A program made the translations under genes and the position numbers. The notes under the pieces were generated by a model, which was given only the letters and a program-made list of their open reading frames with translations, did not search any database and was not told the origin of the DNA. Shown one piece after another: positions 21,542-29,345 of a stretch of DNA of 64,000 nt. The DNA is from Pseudoxanthomonas sp. SL93 (GTDB taxonomy: Bacteria; Pseudomonadota; Gammaproteobacteria; Xanthomonadales; Xanthomonadaceae), in assembly GCF_026625825.1 (NCBI RefSeq), contig NZ_CP113065.1:2542001-2606000 (forward strand), written 5' to 3'. How positions within the stretch are numbered: the first letter of the stretch is position 1; every line of letters starts with the position of its first letter.

Positions 21542-23680
21542 CTACTTCTTCTTCGGGATGTACAGGTCGGTGATGGTGCCTTCATACACTTCCGCCGCCA
21601 TGCCCACCGATTCGCTCAGCGTGGGGTGCGGGTGGATGGTGTGGCCGATGTCCGCCGCTTCGGCACCCATCTCGATGGCCAGCGCCACTTCGGCGATCAG
21701 GTCCCCGGCATGCACGCCGACGATGGCGCCGCCGATGACACGGTGGGTGGTCTCATCGAAGATCAGCTTGGTGAAGCCTTCGCCCCGCCCGATCCCGACA
21801 GCGCGCGCCGAGGCGACCCAGGGGAACTTGCCCACGCCGACCTTCAGGCCCTTGGCCTTGGCTTCGGTTTCGGTCACGCCCACCCATGCCACTTCCGGAT
21901 CGGTGTAGGCCACCGACGGAATCACCCGCGCCACCCACTCCTTCTTCTCGCCGGCCGCGACTTCCGCCGCCAGCTTGCCTTCATGCGTGGCCTTGTGCGC
22001 CAGCATCGGCTGGCCCACCAGGTCGCCGATGGCGAAGATGTGCGGCACGTTGGTGCGCATCTGCGCATCCACCGGGATGAATCCGCGGTCGGTGACGGTG
22101 ACGCCCGCCTTGTCGGCACCGATCTTGCCGCCGTTGGGCGAACGACCCACGGCCACGAGCACGCGGTCGTACGTGCCGGATTCCAGCTCGGTCTTCTGTC
22201 CCTCGGTGGCGCTTTCGAACGACACCGTGATGCCCTTCTTCGACGCCTCGACCTTGGCCGCCTTGGTCTTCAGGTAGACCAGCGCGCCCTGCTTCTTCAG
22301 GCGGTCGGCCAGCGGCTTGACCAGGTCCTTGTCGGCGCCTGGCATCAGCTGGTCCATGAATTCCACCACCGTCACTTCGCTGCCCAGCGCGCGGTACACG
22401 GTAGCCATCTCCAGCCCGATGATGCCGCCGCCGACGACGAGCAGCTTCTTCGGCACTTCTTCCAGCTGCAGCGCGTCGGTGGAATCCATCACGCGCGGGT
22501 CGTCCCACGGGAAGTTGGGCAGTTTCACCGCCTGCGAACCTGCCGCGATGATGCATTGTTCGAAGCGCAGCAACTGCGTCTTGCCGTCGGCGCCGACGAT
22601 CTCGAGCTCGTTCGGCGAAACGAACTTCGCCACGCCCGTCACCGTGCGCACCTTGCGCTGCTTGGCCATGCCGGCCAGGCCCTTGGTGAACTGGCCGACC
22701 ACCCTGTTCTGCTTGAAATCGCGCAGCTTGCCCAGGTCGATCTTCGGCTTGCCGAACTCCACGCCGATGTCGGCCGAGTGCGCGGCTTCGTCGATCAGCG
22801 CCGCGGCATGCAGCAGCGCCTTGGAGGGAATGCAGCCGACGTTGAGGCAGACGCCGCCGAGCGCTTCATAGCGTTCGATCATCACCGTATCCAGGCCGAG
22901 GTCGGCGGCGCGGAAGGCGGCGGTGTAGCCGCCCGGGCCGGACCCCAGCACCACGATGCGGCATTCGATGTCGGCCTGCCGGCCGGTACCCAAGGCGGGC
23001 TTGGGCGCCGAAGCGGTGGGCGCGGGGGCCGCGGGCGAAGGCGCGACCGGTGCCGCCTTGCCCGGGACGGCCGCTGCGGCGCCTTCCGCCTCGATGATCG
23101 CCACCACGCTGCCCTCGGAAAGCGCGTCACCCAGCTTGACCTTGATCTCCTTCACCACGCCCGCCACGGACGAGGGAACTTCCAGCGTGGCCTTGTCCGA
23201 CTCCAGCGTCACCAGGCCCTGGTCCTTCTTCACCGTGTCGCCGACGGCGACCAGGATCTCGATGACGGGCACATCGGTGTAATCGCCGATGTCGGGAACC
23301 TTCGCTTCCACCGGTCCGCCCGGGCCCGCTGCCGAAGCACCAGGCGGTGTCGCAGGTGCAGGTGCGGCGGCAGCCACCGGGGCGGGTGGCGCGACGGCAG
23401 CAGCCGGCTTGGCGGCTTCAGGTGCCGGTGCGGTGGCCGCGCCTTCGGCCTCCAGGATCGCCACCACGCTGCCTTCCGACAACGCATCGCCCAGCTTGAC
23501 CCTGATCTCCTTCACCACGCCGGCAGCCGACGAAGGCACTTCCAGCGTGGCCTTGTCCGACTCCAGCGTCACCAGGCCCTGGTCCTTCTTCACCGTGTCG
23601 CCGACGGCGACCAGGATCTCGATGACGGGCACATCGGTGTAATCGCCGATGTCGGGGACCTTGATTTCAATGGTGGACAT
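21542..23680 (-). CDS. lpdA: Dihydrolipoyl dehydrogenase (E3) with two N-terminal lipoyl domains
   Basis: A 712-residue E3 of the pyruvate dehydrogenase complex. It reoxidises dihydrolipoamide with FAD and NAD+. Two lipoyl domains lie at about 1-80 and 125-207, each with the lipoyl-lysine motif ESDKATLEV, joined by Ala/Pro-rich linkers. The flavoprotein part begins VVLGSGPGGYTAAF and has the redox disulfide in GGVCLNVGCIPSK; a C-terminal HTIHPHPTLSE holds the catalytic His/Glu. Most E3 proteins have no or one lipoyl domain, so this architecture is notable. The two domains are almost identical in DNA sequence. It is the last gene of the operon. Confidence 0.96.
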   Translation of the reverse strand: MSTIEIKVPDIGDYTDVPVIEILVAVGDTVKKDQGLVTLESDKATLEVPSSAAGVVKEIRVKLGDALSEGSVVAILEAEGAATAPAPEAAKPAAAVAPPAPVAAAAPAPATPPGASAAGPGGPVEAKVPDIGDYTDVPVIEILVAVGDTVKKDQGLVTLESDKATLEVPSSVAGVVKEIKVKLGDALSEGSVVAIIEAEGAAAAVPGKAAPVAPSPAAPAPTASAPKPALGTGRQADIECRIVVLGSGPGGYTAAFRAADLGLDTVMIERYEALGGVCLNVGCIPSKALLHAAALIDEAAHSADIGVEFGKPKIDLGKLRDFKQNRVVGQFTKGLAGMAKQRKVRTVTGVAKFVSPNELEIVGADGKTQLLRFEQCIIAAGSQAVKLPNFPWDDPRVMDSTDALQLEEVPKKLLVVGGGIIGLEMATVYRALGSEVTVVEFMDQLMPGADKDLVKPLADRLKKQGALVYLKTKAAKVEASKKGITVSFESATEGQKTELESGTYDRVLVAVGRSPNGGKIGADKAGVTVTDRGFIPVDAQMRTNVPHIFAIGDLVGQPMLAHKATHEGKLAAEVAAGEKKEWVARVIPSVAYTDPEVAWVGVTETEAKAKGLKVGVGKFPWVASARAVGIGRGEGFTKLIFDETTHRVIGGAIVGVHAGDLIAEVALAIEMGAEAADIGHTIHPHPTLSESVGMAAEVYEGTITDLYIPKKK

Positions 23681-23700
23681 TCGATTCTCCTGGGATCGTG

Positions 23701-24369
23701 TCAGTCGTTCGCCGGCGCCTGGCCGGAAAGCGACTGCTGCAGTTCATCCAGCGCGGCGTCGAGCTGCTGCCAGCGCTTTTCCTGTTTGGATTCGCTTTCG
23801 TTGCTGGCTTCGACCAGCAGGTCGACCTGCTCGAACAGCAGCTCCGCGGGCCCGCAGTCCGGCGCGACACCGCTGAAACGTTCGCCATTGACCAGGAACG
23901 ACACCAGTCCGCGATCCTGCAGCGGCGCATTGACGCCTTGCGGTGCGGCCCGCTCCAGCGCCTGCTGCCACAGGCTGGCCACGCGCTGCGCCAGCGGGAC
24001 GGGCATGCGCACCTCATCGCGGTCGGGCGTCTGCTCGGTGCGGAACTGCACGCCGCCACGGGCGCTGCCGCCGCTCCATACGTGCACGCGTTCGTCCGCT
24101 TCGCTGACACGCAGGGTCCATGCCGCCCCCTCCGCGCCGGGAATCAGCGCGATGCCGCGTTCCTTGCCGGTGGCGGGCAGCCACACCAGGGACACGGCAG
24201 GCTGCACATCACCGGTGAACAGCTGCTCCACCGCGGCGCCGTGATTGCCGGTGGCCGGTGGCCAGCCACGCCCGAAGCTGAGCGTGCAGTCGTCCTGCGC
24301 GAAGGCAACCGGTGCGGCGACCAGCAGCAGCGCGCCGATCAGCGCATGGCGGGCGGTGCCACGCGTCAC
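23701..24369 (-). CDS. Secreted hypothetical protein between the E2 and E3 genes
   Basis: A 222-residue protein with a signal peptide (MTRGTARHALIGALLLVAAP, cleavage near VAFAQDD). The mature part shows two Cys and a C-terminal helical, Gln-rich tail (QLDAALDELQQSLSG). No family is recognised. Its start codon overlaps the stop of the E2 gene by four bases and it ends 20 bases before lpdA, so it is cotranscribed with pyruvate dehydrogenase genes, although a periplasmic protein has no obvious part in that cytoplasmic complex. Confidence 0.7.
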   Translation of the reverse strand: MTRGTARHALIGALLLVAAPVAFAQDDCTLSFGRGWPPATGNHGAAVEQLFTGDVQPAVSLVWLPATGKERGIALIPGAEGAAWTLRVSEADERVHVWSGGSARGGVQFRTEQTPDRDEVRMPVPLAQRVASLWQQALERAAPQGVNAPLQDRGLVSFLVNGERFSGVAPDCGPAELLFEQVDLLVEASNESESKQEKRWQQLDAALDELQQSLSGQAPAND

Positions 24370-25802
24370 AGCAGCACGCGGCGCATGTCGCCCAGCAACT
24401 GCGCCAGGTAGGCGGTGAAGCGGGCAGCGGAGGCACCATCGATCACGCGGTGGTCATAGCTCAGCGACAGCGGCAGCATCAGGCGCGGCTGGAACTGCTT
24501 GCCGTCCCACACCGGCTGGATCGATGACTTGGACACGCCCAGGATGGCCACTTCCGGCGCATTGACGATGGGCGTGAACGCCACGCCGCCGATGCCGCCC
24601 AGCGAGGAGATCGAGAAGCAGCCGCCGGACATCTCGGCCGGACCCAGCTTGCCGTCGCGCGCCTTCTTGGCCAGTTCGCCGGTTTCCTGCGCGATCTCGT
24701 TGACGCCCTTCTTGTCCACGTCGCGGATGACCGGCACGACCAGGCCGTTCGGCGTGTCGGCGGCGAAACCGACGTGGAAGTACTTCTTCAGCGTGAGGTT
24801 CTCGCCGCTGGCGTCGAGCGAGGCGTTGAAGTCGGGGAACTTCTTCAGCGCCGAGACGCTGGCCTTCATCAGGAAGGCGAGCATGGTCAGCTTGATGCCG
24901 GCCTTCTCGTTTTCCTTGTTCAGTGCGACGCGCAGCGCTTCCAGGTCGGTGATGTCGGCGTGGTCGTGCTGGGTGACGTGCGGGATCATCGCCCAGTTGC
25001 GCGCCAGGTTGGCGCCGGAAATCTTCTTGATGCGCGACAGCGCGACGGTCTCGACTTCACCGAACTTGCTGAAGTCCACCTTCGGCCATGGCAGCAGGTT
25101 GAGCCCGCCACCAGCGGCCGCCGGTGCACCCGCGCTTGCCGGCGCGGCAACGCCGCCCGCCAGCACGCCCTTGACGTACTTCTGCACGTCTTCCTTGCTG
25201 ATGCGGCCACCGCGTTCGGTGCCGGCCACCTGGTGCAGGTCCACGCCAAGCTCGCGCGCGAACAAACGCACAGCAGGGCTGGCGTACGCCACCTTGTCAG
25301 GCAGCACGCGGTCGGCATTGAATTCCACCGGCGGCGAGCGCGGCGGCGAGGCTTCCGGATCGATGCCGGGCCTGTCGTCCAGCACGCGGGAAGCCGCGGG
25401 GGCGGCAGAGGCGGGCGCCGCGCGCTCCTGCGCGATCTCGCGCTGGGCGATCTTGTCGGGGACCGCCGCCACCGCCACCGGCTCCACCTTGATGCCGGTT
25501 TCGGCGGTGGCCGGTTGCGATGCCGGCGCGGACGGCGCGGGCTTGGCTTCGGCGGCGGCTTCGCTGACCTCGATCAGGGCGACCAGCGCGCCTTCGGCCA
25601 GTTCGTCGCCCAGCTTCACCTTGATTTCCTTCACCACGCCCGCGAACGCCGACGGCACTTCCATCGTCGCTTTGTCCGACTCCAGCGTGACCAGGCCCTG
25701 GTCCTTCTTCACCGTGTCGCCCACGGCCACCAGCACTTCGATCACCGGTACGCCACTGTAGTCACCGATGTCGGGAACCCGTGCTTCCTTGATTTCGGCC
25801 AT
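24366..25802 (-). CDS. aceF: Dihydrolipoamide acetyltransferase, E2 of pyruvate dehydrogenase
   Basis: A 478-residue core enzyme that transfers the acetyl group from lipoamide to CoA. One lipoyl domain (1-78) carries ESDKATMEV. A peripheral-subunit-binding domain at about 170-210 (ASPAVRLFARELGVDL, GTERGGRISKEDVQKYV) binds E1/E3. The catalytic domain ends with SYDHRVIDGASAARF, holding the active His and Asp. The linker is rich in Ala and Pro. The E1 gene (aceE) is not in the window. Confidence 0.95.
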   Translation of the reverse strand: MAEIKEARVPDIGDYSGVPVIEVLVAVGDTVKKDQGLVTLESDKATMEVPSAFAGVVKEIKVKLGDELAEGALVALIEVSEAAAEAKPAPSAPASQPATAETGIKVEPVAVAAVPDKIAQREIAQERAAPASAAPAASRVLDDRPGIDPEASPPRSPPVEFNADRVLPDKVAYASPAVRLFARELGVDLHQVAGTERGGRISKEDVQKYVKGVLAGGVAAPASAGAPAAAGGGLNLLPWPKVDFSKFGEVETVALSRIKKISGANLARNWAMIPHVTQHDHADITDLEALRVALNKENEKAGIKLTMLAFLMKASVSALKKFPDFNASLDASGENLTLKKYFHVGFAADTPNGLVVPVIRDVDKKGVNEIAQETGELAKKARDGKLGPAEMSGGCFSISSLGGIGGVAFTPIVNAPEVAILGVSKSSIQPVWDGKQFQPRLMLPLSLSYDHRVIDGASAARFTAYLAQLLGDMRRVLL

Positions 25803-25841
25803 TGTGTGACTCCAGCGGTCTGACTCAAAAGGGGAACCCCT

Positions 25842-25870
25842 ATTGTGTCCGCATGGGCGCGATGCGCCAA
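25842..25870 (-). promoter_or_regulatory. Possible promoter of the aceF-lpdA operon
   Basis: On the minus strand TTGGCG (25870-25865), a 17-base spacer and CACAAT (25847-25842) lie about 40 bases upstream of the E2 start. The boxes are moderate matches. Confidence 0.35.
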
Positions 25871-26132
25871 CCTTTGGCCGGATTTAATTTTCTGTCCTGA
25901 GCGGGACATCGCACCCCGCGGCGTCACGCATGGCATTCGCGTGCGCGCGAGCGGGCATTGGTATCGCTTTGGTCCGTGCCGCGTGGCGTTGGCGCGCGGG
26001 GTTCTCCGCACGATACGCATGCGCACTGTGGGCGACGGGCACCCATCCCGGGCACGCACAGCGAACGCGACTGCATGGCGCCTTCACGCCCCCGCGCCTA
26101 CGATCGGCCGCTCTCCGTCCCGAGGATCCGCC
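25871..26132. other. Intergenic region between divergent aceF and TspO-like genes
   Basis: With the promoter entry at its left this gap spans 330 bases. No protein gene, repeat or strong hairpin is seen. Several open frames cross it but have no ribosome binding site or family match. Confidence 0.5.
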
Positions 26133-26891
26133 ATGCGCTGGACACTGCTCTTGTTGTCGCTCCTGATGCCCGCCGTGTCGTGGCTTTCGCAGCAGGAAGC
26201 ATTCGGCCCCACCAATGGCGCCATCTCCGACCGCTACCCGACCCTGATCGTCGCAGCCGGGTATGCCTTCGCCATCTGGGGACTGATCTTCCTGTGGGAT
26301 GTGGTGTTCGGTGCATGGCAGGCGTTCTCGAAGCGGGCCGCGGGCGCGGCGCTGGCCGGCGCACGCCCCTGGGCGGCCGGCGGGTTCGCGTTGACGGCCG
26401 CGTGGATGCCGGTGTTCTCGCAGCAGCTGTTCTGGCTGGCGCTGCTGATCATCTGGGGCGCGCTGGCTTGCCTGCTGGTGGCTGCGCTGAAACTGTCGAA
26501 CGATGCCGCCCCTGTTCCGGGCCAGACCTGGCTGGCCTGGGCGCCCGTGTCGCTGCATGCCGGCTGGCTGGCGCTGGCGGCATTCCTCAACACCGCGCAG
26601 GTGATCGTGGCGTATGGCCTGTTGTCCACCACGAACATGCTGCCGTGGACGTTGGTGCTGTTCGCAGCGGCGGCAGTGCTGTTGTTGCTGGCCAATCGCA
26701 GGATGCGCGGCAACCTGCCCTTCGTGGCGGCGGCCCTGTGGGCGCTGGCGGCGGTCTACGTCAAACAGTCGCAGGCTGCCCTGGCCGGCGCCGATACGGC
26801 GGCGTGGGTCGCCGTGGGCGTGGCCATCGTGCTGGCGGCGCAGACGGTGTGGTTGCGCCTGCGGGCGCAGCCGCTGCACGTCACCGGTTGA
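26133..26891 (+). CDS. TspO/MBR-related membrane protein
   Basis: A 252-residue integral membrane protein with about seven helices. The sequences YAFAIWGLIFLWD and SLHAGWLALAAFLNTAQV match the Trp-rich helices of the TspO/MBR superfamily, which binds porphyrins and cholesterol-like ligands. It is longer than classical TspO (about 160) and belongs to the larger, uncharacterised branch. The start at 26133 follows GAGGATCC. The 3' end overlaps the convergent glycosylase gene by 11 bases. Confidence 0.7.
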   Translation: MRWTLLLLSLLMPAVSWLSQQEAFGPTNGAISDRYPTLIVAAGYAFAIWGLIFLWDVVFGAWQAFSKRAAGAALAGARPWAAGGFALTAAWMPVFSQQLFWLALLIIWGALACLLVAALKLSNDAAPVPGQTWLAWAPVSLHAGWLALAAFLNTAQVIVAYGLLSTTNMLPWTLVLFAAAAVLLLLANRRMRGNLPFVAAALWALAAVYVKQSQAALAGADTAAWVAVGVAIVLAAQTVWLRLRAQPLHVTG

Positions 26892-27411
26892 GCGCCTCGC
26901 GATAGGGCTGCAGCACGGACCACGCCTGCTGCAGCTGCGGCAACGACATGGCGGCGTGGGCAGGGCTGGTGGAAGGCAACGCGAGGCATGCGATGTCGCC
27001 ACGCGCCGATGACGCCAGCAGGGGCTGCACATGGCGACGGAAGGCCGTCGCCGCCTTCCCCCCATTCAGCGCGATCGCGCGCAGTGCCGGCGACGCATGC
27101 ACCAGGTCCACGATCGGGTTGACCACTTCAGTGCCGCGCACGATGGCGGCATCCAGGCTGCCGGCACGCTCGCATTGCCCGATGACGTCCCAGACGCCCA
27201 CGCCCGCCGCGTTCAGGGCTTGCAGGCGGCGCTCATACGGGAGAGTGGCGTCGAAACCGCACAAGGCGCCCATCACCGGCCAGAAGCGGTTGCGGGGATG
27301 CGCGTAGTACTGCGCGGCCTGCAGGGACGCGTCGCCCGGCATCGAACCCAGTACCAGCACGCGGCAATCGGCGGCGATGCGCGGCGGCAGGCCGGTCAAC
27401 CGTGCCGCCAT
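26881..27411 (-). CDS. DNA-deoxyinosine glycosylase (uracil-DNA glycosylase superfamily)
   Basis: A 176-residue base-excision repair enzyme. VLGSMPGDASLQAAQYYAHP is the motif 1 loop, PRNRFWPVMG follows, and the motif LPSTSPAHA near the C-terminus inserts into the damaged helix. This combination is typical of the hypoxanthine-DNA glycosylase branch, which removes deaminated adenine. It sits immediately upstream of a transporter gene on the same strand, with no functional link apparent. Confidence 0.85.
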   Translation of the reverse strand: MAARLTGLPPRIAADCRVLVLGSMPGDASLQAAQYYAHPRNRFWPVMGALCGFDATLPYERRLQALNAAGVGVWDVIGQCERAGSLDAAIVRGTEVVNPIVDLVHASPALRAIALNGGKAATAFRRHVQPLLASSARGDIACLALPSTSPAHAAMSLPQLQQAWSVLQPYREALNR

Positions 27412-27415
27412 GCCG

Positions 27416-27871
27416 TCAGCCCGCCGAGCTCTGCCAGGGCCTTACGACCAGCAATGCGCCCACGACGACCATCAGCAGGCCGACGATGCGGAGCGGATCG
27501 ACCGGCTGTCGCGCATGCAGCACGCCGAAATGGTCCAGCACCACCGACCCCACCAGTTGCCCGGCCACCACCAGGCAGATCAGCGACGCGGCCCCCAGCC
27601 GGGGCACCAGCAAGGTGGCCGATGCGACGAACAACGCGCCGATCACACCGCCTGTCCAGGCCCACCACGGCACTTTCGCCAGCGCGGCCGGGACGAATAC
27701 CGGGCGCGTCAGCAGCCACCAGGCCAGCAGCACCAGCGTGCCCACCATGAAGGACGCCAGCGATGCGAACAGCGGCCCGAACGTCTGCCGCCCGAGCGAG
27801 GCATTGATCAGCGCCTGCAGCGGCAGCAGCAGGCCGATCAGGAGGGCCAGCGCAACACCGGTCGCGTTCAT
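27416..27871 (-). CDS. Small DMT-family membrane transporter (YdcZ/DUF606 type)
   Basis: A 151-residue protein with five helices, starting MNATGVALALLIGLLLPLQALINASLG. The Gln-x-x-x-Asn pattern in helix 1 and the repeat-unit size match YdcZ/DUF606 half-size drug/metabolite transporters. The start is placed at 27871 because upstream sequence in frame is strongly basic and Cys-rich, unlike any protein family. Substrate unknown. Confidence 0.78.
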   Translation of the reverse strand: MNATGVALALLIGLLLPLQALINASLGRQTFGPLFASLASFMVGTLVLLAWWLLTRPVFVPAALAKVPWWAWTGGVIGALFVASATLLVPRLGAASLICLVVAGQLVGSVVLDHFGVLHARQPVDPLRIVGLLMVVVGALLVVRPWQSSAG

Positions 27872-27944
27872 GGAGTGTCTCGTGACGAAAAGGCTGTCGC
27901 CACGATACGCGATGCGCCCGATCAAGCGACAGCGACCTCCGTCG

Positions 27945-29204
27945 TCACGCGCCCGGCAGCACGTGACGACGGCCGACCGCGCGCTGCAGCAGCGCCATGG
28001 ACACCAGCAGCATCGCCATGGGCGCCAGCAGCAGGTAGAACGCGCGCGCGCCATCGAAATGCGCGAACAACTGGCCGGTGACGAACGAGCCCGTGGTGCC
28101 GCCCAGCGCCGAGAACACCACGATCAATCCGGTCATCGCGGCATGCCGCGACTTCGGCAGCGCGCTCAGCACCACCGAATTGATGGCCGGATAGATGGGC
28201 GCCATCAGCAGGCCGATCAGCGGGAACACATACGCCGCCACGGGCGCGTTCCACCAGCTCATGTCGTCGCGCGGGTGCACGTTGGCCGCCAGCGGCAGCG
28301 CCAGCAGCACCAGCACAGCCATGGCGACCACGCAGCCAGACAACAGCCAGAACCACGGCACGCGGCGCAGCAGCACGCCACCGCCCAGCCGGCCCAACGC
28401 CAGTGATCCGGCGAAGATGCTGGCGGCCTGCACGCTGAGCGTGGTCGGCAGGTGCAGGATCTCGCGGTTGAACGTGGGCAGCCAGGTGTTGATGGCCTGT
28501 TCCATCAGCACGTAGAGGAAGGCGGAAACCAGGAACACGCCCACCAGCGGCAACGCCAGCAGCCGGAACATGTCGACGAACGACTCACCCGCCGCGTGGT
28601 CGTCGCGCGCCGCGCGTTCGTCCAGGGTGCAGGTCGCCAGCAGCACGACCACCGCCACGCACAGCGCAGCCAGCACCCAGTAGACATCCAGCCAGACCGG
28701 GTCCCCCGGCGCGTCGGCATTGATGAAGGCGGCGAACAGCCACGCACTGCCCAGGATGCCCACCATGAACCAGCCTTCCACCGTGCTGGTCAGCGCGGCA
28801 TGCGCCTTGGCATCGTCCGTCAGCAGGCCGATGCTGGAATACACCGCCACCTTGACCAGCGCGAACGACACGCCCACCGTGGCGAACAGCAGCTTGGTGG
28901 CCCAGAACGACTGCAGCAGCGGCATGGTGGCGCAGGCCAGCGCGACCAGAAGCAACCCGAGCATCATCGCGCGTCGGTAGCCCAGGCGCGGCAGCCATGA
29001 GGCGACCAGGAACGACGTGATCGCGATGGGCAGGTCCTTGAAGGCTTCCAGCAGGCTGGCATCGGCCTTGTCGATGCCGAAGCCCTGCACGGATTGCAGG
29101 ATCACGGTGCCCACCGAGTTCAACAGCATGGCGAAGATCATGTAGGTCAGGATCATCGCCAGGATCATGCGGCTTCGGGTCATGTCCGGTACCGGTCGCG
29201 TCAT
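27945..29204 (-). CDS. MFS transporter, probably sugar-related
   Basis: A 419-residue inner-membrane transporter with about twelve helices in two halves separated by a charged loop (DERAARDDHA). It begins MTRPVPDMTRSRM after an AGGATT sequence. It lies downstream of the TonB receptor and GH65 gene on the same strand, so it may carry the disaccharide from periplasm to cytoplasm. Family-level identification is secure; the substrate is inferred from neighbours. Confidence 0.85.
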   Translation of the reverse strand: MTRPVPDMTRSRMILAMILTYMIFAMLLNSVGTVILQSVQGFGIDKADASLLEAFKDLPIAITSFLVASWLPRLGYRRAMMLGLLLVALACATMPLLQSFWATKLLFATVGVSFALVKVAVYSSIGLLTDDAKAHAALTSTVEGWFMVGILGSAWLFAAFINADAPGDPVWLDVYWVLAALCVAVVVLLATCTLDERAARDDHAAGESFVDMFRLLALPLVGVFLVSAFLYVLMEQAINTWLPTFNREILHLPTTLSVQAASIFAGSLALGRLGGGVLLRRVPWFWLLSGCVVAMAVLVLLALPLAANVHPRDDMSWWNAPVAAYVFPLIGLLMAPIYPAINSVVLSALPKSRHAAMTGLIVVFSALGGTTGSFVTGQLFAHFDGARAFYLLLAPMAMLLVSMALLQRAVGRRHVLPGA

Positions 29205-29345
29205 CGGAATCCTAGCCCGTCCGGGCACACGCATGCGATCCGCCCGCCAGGGCCAGTGACCACGCGTGCCAGCAACGGAAGACGTCGGGTGGGGAGAGAC
29301 CACCCGACGAAGAAGGAGGGCGCCGCAGGCGGCGCCCTGTGGACA

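Noticed and set aside
21503..24244. 913-codon plus-strand frame opposite lpdA
   Set aside because: Shadow of lpdA. Its repeated His/Arg-rich sequence only mirrors the duplicated lipoyl domains.
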